From assembly GCF_021654135.1 (NCBI RefSeq), contig NZ_JAKGSD010000004.1, forward strand, positions 1-64,000: a stretch of DNA of 64,000 bases, read 5' to 3'. A program made the translations under genes and the position numbers. This DNA comes from Amycolatopsis tucumanensis. Its GTDB lineage: Bacteria; Actinomycetota; Actinomycetes; Mycobacteriales; Pseudonocardiaceae. How positions within the stretch are numbered: position 1 is the stretch's first letter; every line of letters starts with the position of its first letter. Of this stretch, positions 38,536 to 48,048 are shown in pieces. Under the pieces are notes generated by a model, which was not told where the DNA came from, did not search any database, and was given only the letters and a program-made list of their open reading frames with translations.

Positions 38536-41162
38536 CACGCTCCACAAGAGAACAACCGGCGCCCGTCGCGGGCGCCGTGGCGGACGAGGGTCCGCGCCTG
38601 ACGCACAAACAGATCCTGACCATCCTCAGTGGACTCCTGCTGGGGATGTTCCTCGCGGCGCTGGACCAGAACATCGTCAGCGTCGCGATCGTCAAGATCG
38701 CCAACGACCTGCACGGCTTCGACGAGCAGGCGTGGGCGACCACGGCGTACCTGATCACCGCGACCATCGCGACCCCGCTGTACGGCAAGCTGTCCGACAT
38801 CTACGGCCGCAAGCCGTTCTACCTGACCGCGATCGCGTTGTTCGTGATCGGCTCGGCCGCCTGCACGTTCGCCACCTCGATGTACGAGCTGGCCGCGTTC
38901 CGGGCGTTCCAGGGCCTCGGCGCCGGTGGCCTGATGTCGCTGGCCATGACGATCATCGGTGACGTGGTGCCCGCCCGCGAGCGGGTCAAGTACCAGGGCT
39001 ACTTCATGATGGTCTTCGGCAGCGCGACCGTGCTCGGTCCGGTGCTGGGCGGCCTGTTCTCCGGCTTCGACAACCTGGCCGGCCTCGACGGGTGGCGCTG
39101 GATCTTCCTGATCAACGTCCCGATCGGCGTCGTGGCGCTGGCGGTCGTCGCCAGGGTGCTGAACGTGCCGCACCAGCGGCAGGACCACCGCATCGACTGG
39201 TTCGGCGCCGTCTCGCTGGCCATCGCCGTGGTGCCGCTGCTGCTGGTCGCCGAGCAGGGCCGCACCTGGGGCTGGGGCTCGACCACGTCGGTGATCTGCT
39301 ACGCCGTCGCGGCGTTCGGCATCGTCCTCTTCCTCTTCGTCGAGTACGTGATGAAGGACGAGGCGCTGATCCCGCTGCGGCTGTTCCGCAACTCGACGTT
39401 CAGCGTCGCGATCGGCGGCGGCACGCTCGTCGGCCTCGGCATGTTCGGCGCGCTGAGCATGATCCCGCTGTACTTCCAGGTCGTGCGCGGCTACTCGCCG
39501 ACCGAGGCGGGTCTGCTGATGCTGCCGCTGGTGCTGGGCATCATGACCGGTTCGCAGATCTCCGGCCGCATCACCGCGAAGACCGGGCGCTACAAGATCC
39601 TGCCGGTGGTCGGCACGGTCCTGATCGCCGCGGGCGCGGTGCTGTACGCGCAGGTGCACTACGACAGCCCGCTGTGGCAGCCGCTGGTCGTCGCGCTGCT
39701 GATCGGTCTCGGCCTCGGTGGCTGCATGCAGACGCTGATCATCGCCGCGCAGAACGCGGGCCCGCGCCGCGACATGGGCGTGTCGACCGCGTCGGCGACG
39801 TTCTTCCGGCAGATGGGCGGCACCCTGGGTGTCGCGGTCTTCCTGACCATCCTGTTCAACCTGCTGCCGGGCAAGATCGCCGACGCCTTCGGCGGCAACC
39901 TGCCCGCGGGCTTCGACCAGAACCAGCTGAGCGCGCTGCAGGCGGACACCAGCGGCCTGCACAACCTGCCGGACGCGGTGAAGGTCCCGATCCTGACCGG
40001 GTTCACCAACTCGATGCACGGCGTCTTCTACGTCGCCGCCGGGGTCGCCCTGCTCGCCGCGATCGTGCTGGCGTTCATGAAGGAGATCCCGCTGGCCGGT
40101 GGCCCGGCCACGCCCGCGCCGCCGGTCGAGGGCGGCGAGGCGCTGCTGCCGGACGACAAGGCGAAGGCGGAAGCGGAAGCGGACACCTGGGCGGACGCGG
40201 ACGCCGCGTTCGACGAGGACCGCGAACCCGTGCTAGTCGGTGGGAGGCATGCGTTGAGCGACAACGGACACGGCGAGTACCAGCTCGCCGCCCAGACCGC
40301 GCCGATCACGAACGCGGTCGCGAGCGCCGGGGCGGACCAGTCCCTCGGCACCGGCGGGCAGCCGGTCACCGGCACCATCCGGCGCCAGGACGGCACCCCC
40401 GTCGGCGGCGCCGCGCTGACCCTGATCGACCAGCGGGGCCGCCAGGTCTCGCGGGCGACCGCGGGCGGTGACGGCGGGTACCGCATCGCCGCGCCGGGCG
40501 GCGGCACCTACGTGCTGATCGTGTCGGCGACCGGGCACCAGCCGCAGGCGGCCAGCGTGGTCGTCGCGGACGGTCCCGCGCGGCTCGACCTCACCCTCAT
40601 CGGGTCGGGCGAGCTGAGCGGTGTGGTCCGGGTGGCGGGCAAGGGTTCCCCGCTGGCCGGCGCCACCGTGACGCTGACCGACTCGCGTGGTGAGGTCACC
40701 GGGGCCGCGATCAGCGACGCCCAGGGCGGCTACGTCTTCCGCGGCGTCGGCTCCGGCACCTACACGCTGGTCGCGAGCGCCGACCGGATGCGCCCGGTGG
40801 CGTCGCTGATCACCGTGCCGGAGAGCGGTGTGCTGCAGCAGGACGTGGAGATCGCGCCCGCCGTACTGCTGGCCGGGACCGCCCGCACCGACGGCGGCCG
40901 CCCGGTGCCGGACGCGCGGATCACGGTGCTGGACGCCGAGGGCAACGTCGCCGCGGTCGCGCGGACCGACGAGAACGGCGAGTACGTCGTCAGCGACCTG
41001 CCGGAGGGCGACTACACCGTGGTCGCCAGCGGGTACCCGCCCGCGACGAGCCAGGTCAGCCTGCCCGGCGGCGGCGACATCCAGCACGACGTCCGGCTGG
41101 GTTACGAGCAGGTCCTCGACCAGCTCGGCGACCCGGCGAACAACGGGGTGGAGCACTCATGA
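38532..41162 (+). CDS. DHA2 exporter fused to three carboxypeptidase-regulatory-like domains
   Basis: I start at ATG 38532 (876 residues). Residues 1-540 are a 14-helix DHA2 transporter: L-D-Q-N-I-V-S-V-A in helix 1, G-K-L-S-D-I-Y-G-R-K after helix 2, Q-G-L-G-A-G-G-L and G-P-V-L-G-G. An Asp/Glu/Ala-rich linker (about 550-600) follows. Then come three beta-sandwich repeats starting near 611, 694 and 777, each about 83 residues with G-x-V/T, P-V-x-G-A-x-V-T-L, D-x-x-G-x-Y and G-x-Y-x-L-V-A/V-S motifs typical of carboxypeptidase-regulatory-like (Cna-B-like) domains. Ordinary DHA2 proteins lack these. The next gene carries one more copy and overlaps by 4 nt. Confidence 0.92.
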   Translation: MTRSTREQPAPVAGAVADEGPRLTHKQILTILSGLLLGMFLAALDQNIVSVAIVKIANDLHGFDEQAWATTAYLITATIATPLYGKLSDIYGRKPFYLTAIALFVIGSAACTFATSMYELAAFRAFQGLGAGGLMSLAMTIIGDVVPARERVKYQGYFMMVFGSATVLGPVLGGLFSGFDNLAGLDGWRWIFLINVPIGVVALAVVARVLNVPHQRQDHRIDWFGAVSLAIAVVPLLLVAEQGRTWGWGSTTSVICYAVAAFGIVLFLFVEYVMKDEALIPLRLFRNSTFSVAIGGGTLVGLGMFGALSMIPLYFQVVRGYSPTEAGLLMLPLVLGIMTGSQISGRITAKTGRYKILPVVGTVLIAAGAVLYAQVHYDSPLWQPLVVALLIGLGLGGCMQTLIIAAQNAGPRRDMGVSTASATFFRQMGGTLGVAVFLTILFNLLPGKIADAFGGNLPAGFDQNQLSALQADTSGLHNLPDAVKVPILTGFTNSMHGVFYVAAGVALLAAIVLAFMKEIPLAGGPATPAPPVEGGEALLPDDKAKAEAEADTWADADAAFDEDREPVLVGGRHALSDNGHGEYQLAAQTAPITNAVASAGADQSLGTGGQPVTGTIRRQDGTPVGGAALTLIDQRGRQVSRATAGGDGGYRIAAPGGGTYVLIVSATGHQPQAASVVVADGPARLDLTLIGSGELSGVVRVAGKGSPLAGATVTLTDSRGEVTGAAISDAQGGYVFRGVGSGTYTLVASADRMRPVASLITVPESGVLQQDVEIAPAVLLAGTARTDGGRPVPDARITVLDAEGNVAAVARTDENGEYVVSDLPEGDYTVVASGYPPATSQVSLPGGGDIQHDVRLGYEQVLDQLGDPANNGVEHS

Positions 41163-41980
41163 GCGGATTGCGCGCGCAGATCCGCACGGCCGAGGGCTGG
41201 GCGGTGGCGAACGCGGTGCTGACCGTGACGGACATGAGCGGCCAGCAGGTCGCCCGTGCCGTCGCCGACGAGACGGGAGCGGTGGTCACCCCACCGCTGC
41301 CCGCGGGCGTCTACACCGCGGTCCTCACCGCCGCCGGGTACGCCCCGGTGGCGCGGACCGCGCAGATCGGATCGGACGGGTCGGGCTCGCTCGGCGACCT
41401 GGTGGTGACGCCGGTGGCGGGTGCGGTCGAGCTGCCGCCGGCCGGGCCGTGGACGATCGACCCGGTGCACTCCAGCGCGGTCGCCACCGCGCGGCACCTG
41501 GGCATCGCCAGCATCAAGGCGCGGTTCTCCGACATCAGCGGCCGCATCGAGATCGGCCGCCCCGCCGAGCAGTCGCGGGTGGAGGCGGAGATCAAGGCCG
41601 CGAGCATCGACACCGGCATCAAGATGCGCGACGACCACCTGCGGTCGCCGGAGTTCCTGGACGTCGAGTCCTACCCGGTGATCGGGTTCGTCAGCACCGG
41701 GTTGCGGCAGCGCGGCGCCGACACCTGGACGCTGGCCGGGGAGCTGACGCTGCACGGCGAGCGCAAGCCGATCGAGCTGGACCTGACCTACGGCGGTTAC
41801 GGGCCGGATCCGTGGGGCGGGGTGCGGGTCGCGTTCCACGCGGAAACGCAACTGCACCGGAACGATTTCGCGATCAATTACAACGCGATGGTGCGTGCCG
41901 GCGTCGCCGCGATCGGGTCGAACATCAAGATCGAACTCGACATCGAGGCTGTTCAGGGCGAGTCGCTGCCGCAAATGTGA
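41159..41980 (+). CDS. YceI family protein with N-terminal carboxypeptidase-regulatory-like domain
   Basis: A 273-residue protein. Residues 1-85 are one beta-sandwich repeat like the three in the transporter tail (G-W-A-V-A-N-A-V-L-T-V-T-D, G-V-Y-T-A-V-L-T-A-A-G-Y). Residues 95-273 are a YceI lipocalin barrel: W-T-I-D-P-V-H-S, F-S-D-I-S-G-R-I, S-I-D-T-G, R-D-D-H-L-R-S-P-E-F-L-D and G-E-L-T-L-H-G. YceI proteins bind polyisoprenoid-like lipids. No signal peptide is seen, so it is presumably cytosolic, unlike E. coli YceI. ATGA overlap with the transporter suggests they act together, perhaps delivering a lipophilic substrate. A terminator follows. Confidence 0.92.
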   Translation: MSGLRAQIRTAEGWAVANAVLTVTDMSGQQVARAVADETGAVVTPPLPAGVYTAVLTAAGYAPVARTAQIGSDGSGSLGDLVVTPVAGAVELPPAGPWTIDPVHSSAVATARHLGIASIKARFSDISGRIEIGRPAEQSRVEAEIKAASIDTGIKMRDDHLRSPEFLDVESYPVIGFVSTGLRQRGADTWTLAGELTLHGERKPIELDLTYGGYGPDPWGGVRVAFHAETQLHRNDFAINYNAMVRAGVAAIGSNIKIELDIEAVQGESLPQM

Positions 41981-41988
41981 GCGGATCC

Positions 41989-42024
41989 GCGGTCGCACAC
42001 CCTGTTCGGTGTGCGACCGCGTTC
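41989..42024 (+). terminator. Hairpin after the MarR-exporter-YceI operon
   Basis: Perfect 13-bp stem (41989-42001 with 42008-42020) and a 6-nt loop, 8 nt past the YceI stop, followed by only a short GTTCC. Likely a terminator of the GC-rich, T-poor type. Confidence 0.8.
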
Positions 42025-42091
42025 CGTAACGATCACCTGTTTTCCGCCGATCGGTCGACCGTTGGTTGCGTGCGGCACGTACGCTTTCCGG

Positions 42092-42772
42092 GTGACTTTC
42101 GACTTCGCCGCGTCCGAAGCCGTCGGCGTCGGCTGGTTGAACACAGCCGGCCCGCTGCTGGTCTGGGTCATCGTGCTCAGCTTCGTGTTCATCGAGTGCG
42201 CGCTCATCATCGGGCTGTTCCTGCCCGGGGACTCGCTGCTGTTCGCGGCCGGGGTCGTGCTCGCCTCGCACGGGGCGCACGCGAGCGCCTGGCTGCTGTC
42301 CGGGGCCGCGCTCGTCGTCGCGGTGGTCGGCAACCAGGTCGGCTACTACATCGGGCAGCAGACCGGCGTCCGGTTCATCGCCAGACGCGGGGGCAAGGTG
42401 CTGAACCGGCACAACCTCGAACGGGCGCGCGAGTTCCTCGACCGCAAGGGCTTCTTCGCGATCGTGGCGGCCAGGTGGATCCCGTGGATCCGCACGCTGG
42501 CGCCGCTCATCGCGGGCGCCGCACGGATGGACCCGCGGCGGTTCATGCTCGCCACCACGATCGGCGGCGTGTTCTGGGTGCCGACGCTGGTGCTGATCGG
42601 CTACTACGGCGCCGGCCTGCTGGACGCGATCCCGTGGGTCAAGACCGTGCTGGTGTGGCTGTCGGTCGCGTTCTTCGTGGTCGGCACGGGGTACGGCTTC
42701 GTGCGGTACCGGCAGGAGATGCGCCGCCCGGTCGAGGAAGACCCGGAGAACGAGTACCCCGCGGCGGCCTAG
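42092..42772 (+). CDS. DedA family membrane protein
   Basis: Started at GTG 42092, 226 residues. DedA family: F-I-E-C-A-L-I-I-G-L-F-L-P-G-D-S-L-L-F, G-N-Q-V-G-Y-Y-I-G and R-W-I-P-W-I-R-T-L-A-P motifs, with about five hydrophobic segments and a charged tail. It is a paralogue of the protein at 34.9 kb. It starts about 70 nt past the terminator of the exporter operon, so it is probably separate. Confidence 0.9.
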   Translation: MTFDFAASEAVGVGWLNTAGPLLVWVIVLSFVFIECALIIGLFLPGDSLLFAAGVVLASHGAHASAWLLSGAALVVAVVGNQVGYYIGQQTGVRFIARRGGKVLNRHNLERAREFLDRKGFFAIVAARWIPWIRTLAPLIAGAARMDPRRFMLATTIGGVFWVPTLVLIGYYGAGLLDAIPWVKTVLVWLSVAFFVVGTGYGFVRYRQEMRRPVEEDPENEYPAAA

Positions 42773-42778
42773 CTTCAG

Positions 42779-43714
42779 CTAGCCGTACCGCGCCGTCAGT
42801 TCGGCGCCGATCCGGGCCAGTTCGGCGCGGACCGGCTCGGGGTCCAGCACCTCGATCAGCGCGCCCCAGCCGGCCAGGTGGCGGGCGATGTCCAGCGGCG
42901 TCGGCGCGGCAAGGCGGACCCGGCTGCGGCCGTCCTCCTCCGCGACGACCTCACTGTGGCGCCCGAACTGGTCCCGCAGCACATCCGCGAACCGCGACTC
43001 CACGAGCACCGTCGCCCAGGTGCGGGACCGGCGCCGCTCCACCTCGGCGACCACCTCGTCCCACGCCTGCGCCAGAGTGAAGTCGTCCGGCCGCCCGGCC
43101 GGTTCCTCCGTCGCTTCGGCGGCCAGGATCCGGTCCACCCGGAAGGTCCGCCTGCCGCGCTCGGTGCCGGCCACCAGGTACCAGACGTCGTCCTTGTCGA
43201 CCAGGCCCCACGGGTCGACCAGCCGCTCCGAGCGCTCCCGCTTCGAGTTCGCGTACGCCAGCCGCACCTTCCGCCGCCCGATCACCGCCGCCTGCAGGCG
43301 GTCCACCAGCTCCGGGCGGGTCTTGTCGCGCTCACCCCAGCGGGCCGGGTCGATCATCGTCGCGCTCGCCGCGGCCTCCGCGTCCGCCCGGAACGGTCCC
43401 GGCAACGCCCGCACCAGCTTGCGCAACGCCGCCTTCGCGTCGTCCGACTCCGCCACCGGCCCGGCGAGCAGGAACAACGCCCGCGCCTCGGCCGCGGACA
43501 ACCCGCTCAGATCCGTCCGCGCGCCCCCGACCAGCGACCACCCGCCGCCGCGGCCCGGTTGTGGATAAACCGGGATCCCGGCTGTGGACAACGCCTCCAG
43601 ATCACGGCGCGCGGTCGCCACCGACACTTCCAGTTCGGCGGCCAGTTCGGCGGCCGTGACCCGGCCGCGGGCCTGCATCAGCAGCACCGCGGAAATCAAC
43701 CGGTCGGCTCGCAC
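42779..43714 (-). CDS. WYL-domain DeoR/YafY-type regulator
   Basis: A 311-residue regulator: N-terminal winged helix (R-V-T-A-A-E-L-A-A-E-L-E-V-S-V-A-T-A-R-R-D), then a WYL domain (about 140-220; here V-W-Y-L-V-A-G and T-F-R-V-D-R-I) and a C-terminal extension. WYL domains sense nucleic-acid or small ligands. It is divergent from a VOC gene, with a perfect 10-bp inverted repeat between, and likely controls that gene and itself. Confidence 0.93.
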   Translation of the reverse strand: MRADRLISAVLLMQARGRVTAAELAAELEVSVATARRDLEALSTAGIPVYPQPGRGGGWSLVGGARTDLSGLSAAEARALFLLAGPVAESDDAKAALRKLVRALPGPFRADAEAAASATMIDPARWGERDKTRPELVDRLQAAVIGRRKVRLAYANSKRERSERLVDPWGLVDKDDVWYLVAGTERGRRTFRVDRILAAEATEEPAGRPDDFTLAQAWDEVVAEVERRRSRTWATVLVESRFADVLRDQFGRHSEVVAEEDGRSRVRLAAPTPLDIARHLAGWGALIEVLDPEPVRAELARIGAELTARYG

Positions 43715-43728
43715 GAAATCCTCTCCGG

Positions 43729-43753
43729 AAAGTGCTCAGTTGGTGAGCACTTT
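43729..43753. promoter_or_regulatory. Operator between WYL regulator and VOC gene
   Basis: Perfect inverted repeat AAAGTGCTCA, 5-nt spacer, TGAGCACTTT, 14 bp from the regulator start and 42 bp from the VOC start. Confidence 0.8.
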
Positions 43754-43795
43754 AGGCGCGAGCATGGGTCCTGTCACCGGAGAAAGGACCGAAAA

Positions 43796-44191
43796 ATGTT
43801 GCGAGGACTCACCACCGTCACCTACTACGCCGACGACGTGGAGGCCGCCGCCCGCTGGTACAGCGAAGTGCTCGGCGCCGAGCCGTACTTCCGCCGCCCG
43901 CTGGACGGACCGCCCGCCTACCTCGAATTCCGCATCGGCGACCACCAGCACGAACTCGGCATCAAGGACAGCCGCTACGCGCCGGAGAAGCCGGGCGCGA
44001 ACGGCGCGATCGTCTACTGGCACGTGGACGACGTCGAGGGCGCCTTCCGGCGGCTGCTCGACCTCGGCGCCACCGAGCACGAGAAGCCCATCGAACGCGG
44101 GCCCGGCTTCGTCACGGCGTCGGTGGTCGACCCGTTCGGCAACGTGCTCGGCGTGATGTTCAACCAGCACTACCTGGACATGCTGCGATGA
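43796..44191 (+). CDS. VOC family (glyoxalase-like) protein
   Basis: Started at ATG 43796 behind AGAAAGGA, 131 residues. Two-module VOC fold with T-V-T-Y-Y-A-D-D-V-E-A-A-A-R-W-Y start and V-D-P-F-G-N-V-L-G end; metal-binding residues likely His and Glu in the two halves. Acts on an unknown substrate (glyoxalase, dioxygenase or antibiotic resistance type). Overlaps the next gene by 4 nt (ATGA). Confidence 0.9.
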   Translation: MLRGLTTVTYYADDVEAAARWYSEVLGAEPYFRRPLDGPPAYLEFRIGDHQHELGIKDSRYAPEKPGANGAIVYWHVDDVEGAFRRLLDLGATEHEKPIERGPGFVTASVVDPFGNVLGVMFNQHYLDMLR

Positions 44192-44604
44192 CCACGTACA
44201 GCGCGCGCACCGCGGCGGAGTGGCGGGACTGGCTGGCCGCGCACAGCGGCACCGAGCGGGAGATCTGGCTGGTCATCCAGCACAAGGACAGCCCCGTGCC
44301 GAGCGTCGGCTACGGCGAGGCGATCGAGCAGGCGTTGTGCTTCGGCTGGATCGACAGCCACGCCCGCAAGCACGACGCGACCAGCTTCCGGCTGCGCTTC
44401 ACCCCGCGGCGGCCGGGCAGCAACTGGAGCCGGGTGAACCAGGAGCGAGCCGCGCGCATGATCGAGCAGGGCCTGATGACCGAGCGCGGCCAGGAGCAGA
44501 TCGACCTGGCCAAGGCCCGCGGCGCATTCCCGGACCGGCCCGTGAGCCCCGAGGCAGGCGCTAGTCGCGCAGGCGGCTCTTCTGGATCTTCCCCGCGGGG
44601 GTGA
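44188..44604 (+). CDS. YdeI/OmpD-associated family protein, short form
   Basis: A 138-residue protein. The N-terminal part is typical of the YdeI family: W-R-D-W-L-A-A-H, E-I-W-L-V-I-Q-H-K, Y-G-E-A-I-E-Q-A-L-C-F-G-W-I-D-S and R-F-T-P-R-R-P-G-S-N-W-S. Usual actinobacterial members run to about 190 residues with a C-terminal OmdA helical domain; here the chain ends in a Ser/Gly-rich stretch that overlaps the convergent ligase gene by 44 nt. It may be a shortened form. Translationally coupled to the VOC gene. Confidence 0.8.
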   Translation: MTTYSARTAAEWRDWLAAHSGTEREIWLVIQHKDSPVPSVGYGEAIEQALCFGWIDSHARKHDATSFRLRFTPRRPGSNWSRVNQERAARMIEQGLMTERGQEQIDLAKARGAFPDRPVSPEAGASRAGGSSGSSPRG

Positions 44605-46042
44605 GCGGCAGGCTGTCCCGCACGACGATCTCCTTCGGCACCTTGTAGTCGGCGATCTTCCCGGCGCAGAACGACTTCAGGTCGTCGCCGGTCGCGGTGG
44701 CCCCTGGCGCGAGCACCACGTAGTAGCGGCCGATCTCGCCGAGCACCGGGTCGGGCACCCCGATCCCGGCGGCCAGCACGACGTCGGGATGCGCGGTGAG
44801 CACGTTCTCGACCTCCACCGGGTACACGTTGAACCCGCCCTGCACGAACATCTCCTTGGCCCGCCCACGCAGCCGCACCGCGCCGGTGTCCGTCACGGTC
44901 GCGAGGTCGCCGGTGCGCAGCCAGCCGTCGGCGAAGGCCTCGGCCGTCTCCCGCGGGCGGCCGTGGTAGCCGGCCATCAGCGAAGGCGACCGCACGAGCA
45001 GCTCACCCGTCCCGTCCGCGGCGGCGTCCACCCTGATCTCGACGTCCGGCAGCGGGTGGCCGACCGTGGTCGCGGTCGTGTCGAAGTCGTCGTCCCACGC
45101 CGTCATCAACACGGCGCCCGCGGTCTCGCTCAGCCCGTAGAGGTTCATCACCCTGGCGCGCGGGAACCGGGCGTGCAGGCGCTCCAGCAGGGCGGGCTCG
45201 GCGTTCGCGCCGCCGGTGACGACCAGCCGCACCGCCGAGGTGTCCACCGCGTCCAGCTCCGGACGGTTGAGCAGCAGCGTGTGCATCGTGGGCACCCCGA
45301 CCCACAGGGTGAGGCCCGCGGTGGCGAAGAGACCGGCGATCTCGCGGGGGTCGAAGGCGGGCAGCAGGACCGCGCGCGCCCGTGCGACGAGTGCGGCCAG
45401 CACGCAACAGGTGATCCCGCTGACGTGGTTGAGCGGCACGGCGACCGGCAGGACGTCGTGCTCGGTCATGCGCATGTGCCTGGCCTGCGAGCGAGCCGCC
45501 GCGAGCTGGCCGCGGTGGGTGAGGACGGCGCCCTTGGGCGTGCCGGTGGTGCCCGAGGTGTAGATGATCATCACCGGGTCGTCCGGGGTGACCGCTGCCC
45601 CTGCCTCCGCCGTCGGCCCGTCGACCAGGAGGTCGTCGAAGGTCAGGCCGTCGCCGCCGAAGGTCACCACGGTCTCGACGAGGCCGGCGAGCAGCGCGGG
45701 GAAGTCGATACCGTCGTGCGACGGCACGGTGACCACCAGGCGCGCTCCGGAGTCACGCAGCATGTGGGCGAGTTCGTTCTCCCGGTAGCGCACGCTCAGG
45801 CCCACCACGACCGCGCCGATCTTGGCCGCGGCGAAGTAGACCACGAGCCATTCCGGCGCGGTGGGGCCGAGGACGGCGATCCGGTCGCCGTGCCGGATCC
45901 CGTGCCGCAGCAGGCCGGCCGCGAACCGGTCGGACAGCCGGTCCACCTCGGCGAACCCGATCTCGCGGCCACCGGACAGCCAGCCGATGGCGGCCGGGTC
46001 CGCGGCGGCGTCGGCGAGTGCGTCGAAGATCCGGTCCGTCAT
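44561..46042 (-). CDS. Acyl-CoA synthetase (AMP-forming)
   Basis: Started at ATG 46042 behind GGAGG, 493 residues. ANL superfamily ligase: I-Y-T-S-G-T-T-G-T-P-K-G P-loop, Y-G-L-S-E-T-A-G, W-L-R-T-G-D-L-A and the C-terminal K-I-Q-K with catalytic Lys (P-A-G-K-I-Q-K-S). G-G-F-N-V-Y-P-V-E-V-E matches fatty or aromatic acyl-CoA ligases. It activates a carboxylic acid as acyl-AMP and transfers it to CoA; substrate unknown. Confidence 0.93.
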   Translation of the reverse strand: MTDRIFDALADAAADPAAIGWLSGGREIGFAEVDRLSDRFAAGLLRHGIRHGDRIAVLGPTAPEWLVVYFAAAKIGAVVVGLSVRYRENELAHMLRDSGARLVVTVPSHDGIDFPALLAGLVETVVTFGGDGLTFDDLLVDGPTAEAGAAVTPDDPVMIIYTSGTTGTPKGAVLTHRGQLAAARSQARHMRMTEHDVLPVAVPLNHVSGITCCVLAALVARARAVLLPAFDPREIAGLFATAGLTLWVGVPTMHTLLLNRPELDAVDTSAVRLVVTGGANAEPALLERLHARFPRARVMNLYGLSETAGAVLMTAWDDDFDTTATTVGHPLPDVEIRVDAAADGTGELLVRSPSLMAGYHGRPRETAEAFADGWLRTGDLATVTDTGAVRLRGRAKEMFVQGGFNVYPVEVENVLTAHPDVVLAAGIGVPDPVLGEIGRYYVVLAPGATATGDDLKSFCAGKIADYKVPKEIVVRDSLPLTPAGKIQKSRLRD

Positions 46043-46130
46043 CGGTCCTCCGGGGGCTGGCGCTTCCACCGCGGTCGCGTGGTGGAACCAGGTTCTCGCG
46101 GTCGACCGCGCAGATCAACAGCGCCGGGCC

Positions 46131-46544
46131 TCAGGAGTCGATGCCGGCCCACACCTCCAGCTGGATCCCGTCCGGGTCGCGGAACACGATGACCGCGGAG
46201 CCGGGCAGCGTGCGCGACTGCTTGGCGGGGCTGTACTCGACCCCGTAGTCCGCGAGCCGCTGCTCCCACTGCTTGAGCTCGGCGAAGGTCGGCACCGTGA
46301 ACGCGACGTGGTCCAGCCCGGTCCGGCGCTCGTCGAACGGGCCGCGCTCGGTGTCCGGGTGCTGCAGCAGGACCACCGAGAACGCGTCGCCGGGGGCCTG
46401 GAGCAGCACCTTGCGCAGGCCGGTCTCCGGATCCTCCCGCCGCCCGGTCTCCCGCAGGTCGAGCACGCGCTCGTACCAGGGCACACTCCGGTCGACGTCG
46501 GTCACCGTGAGCGCCAAGTGGTGCACTCCGGTCAGCTTCGACAT
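46131..46544 (-). CDS. VOC family protein
   Basis: Started at ATG 46544, 137 residues. Glyoxalase/extradiol dioxygenase fold: G-V-H-H-L-A-L-T-V-T-D, W-Y-E-R-V-L-D-L, L-D-H-V-A-F-T-V and F-R-D-P-D-G-I-Q-L-E-V-W. The His-Glu metal ligands of the family are present (H in V-H-H-L, E in Q-L-E). Substrate unknown. It lies 88 nt upstream of the ligase in the same orientation and may belong to the same unit. Confidence 0.9.
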   Translation of the reverse strand: MSKLTGVHHLALTVTDVDRSVPWYERVLDLRETGRREDPETGLRKVLLQAPGDAFSVVLLQHPDTERGPFDERRTGLDHVAFTVPTFAELKQWEQRLADYGVEYSPAKQSRTLPGSAVIVFRDPDGIQLEVWAGIDS

Positions 46545-46663
46545 GCAGTCCCTTCTCACCCGATCGAGCCCCCTCAGGAATGACAACGTCCCGTTCGGGT
46601 TCCCGGTTTCCACGGGTGTACCTGTGGACAACTCGAACTTTCATCCACAGGCTGTGGACAGCG

Positions 46664-47406
46664 TCAGCGGCCGCCGCCGACCGGCAGGATCGCGCCCACC
46701 GCGTAGGACGCGGCGGGCGAAAGCATCCACAGGACCGCCTCGGCGATCTCCTCCGGCCGGCCGGGGCGCGCGAGCGGGATCGTCGGCGCCAGCCGCTCCA
46801 CCCGGTCCGGCAGCCCGGCCGCCGCGTGCAGGCCGGTGTCCACCAGGCCGGGCGCCACGGCGTTGACCCGCACCCCCTCGCCGGCCACCTCCTGCGCCAG
46901 TCCCCAGGTCAGCGTCTCGACCGCCGCCTTCGTCGCCGCGTAGTGCGTCCACTCGCCGGGCGAACCGGTGCGCGCGGCTGTGGACGAAATGTTGACCACT
47001 GCGCCACCGGACCCGCCGTACCGCGTCGACATCCGGCGCACCGCTTCCCGGCAGCACAGGAACACCCCGGTCACGTTGACGTCCAGCACTCGCCGCACCG
47101 TCGCCACGTCTTGGGAGTCCAGCCGCCCCGGCGTGTTGCCGGTGATCGCCGCGTTGTTCACCACCGCGGTGACCGGCCCCAGCCCGGCCGCCGCGTCGAA
47201 CAACGCGATCACGTCCTCCTCGGACGCCACGTCGCCGCGGACGGCCAGCGCCTTCCGGTCCGCGGCGCGAACCCGGGCGGCGACCTCCTCGGCCGCCGCC
47301 GTGTCGCTCGCGTAGTTGATCACTACGTCGTACCCGCGCGCGGCGCCCAGCGTCGCGACCGCCGCGCCGATGCCCCGGCTGCCCCCGGTGACGACGAGGA
47401 CCCCGC

Positions 47407-47410
<4 letters not shown>
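46664..47410 (-). CDS. SDR family oxidoreductase
   Basis: Started at ATG 47410, 248 residues. Classical SDR: V-T-G-G-S-R-G-I-G, V-V-N-N-A-A-I, I-S-S-T-A-A-R, Y-A-A-T-K and P-G-L-V-D-T. The C-terminal G-A-I-L-P-V-G-G-G-R is typical. It is the last gene of the sugar ABC operon (ATGA overlap with the FrcK-like kinase), so it may oxidise or reduce a sugar or polyol. Confidence 0.92.
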
Positions 47411-48044
<634 letters not shown>

Positions 48045-48048
<4 letters not shown>

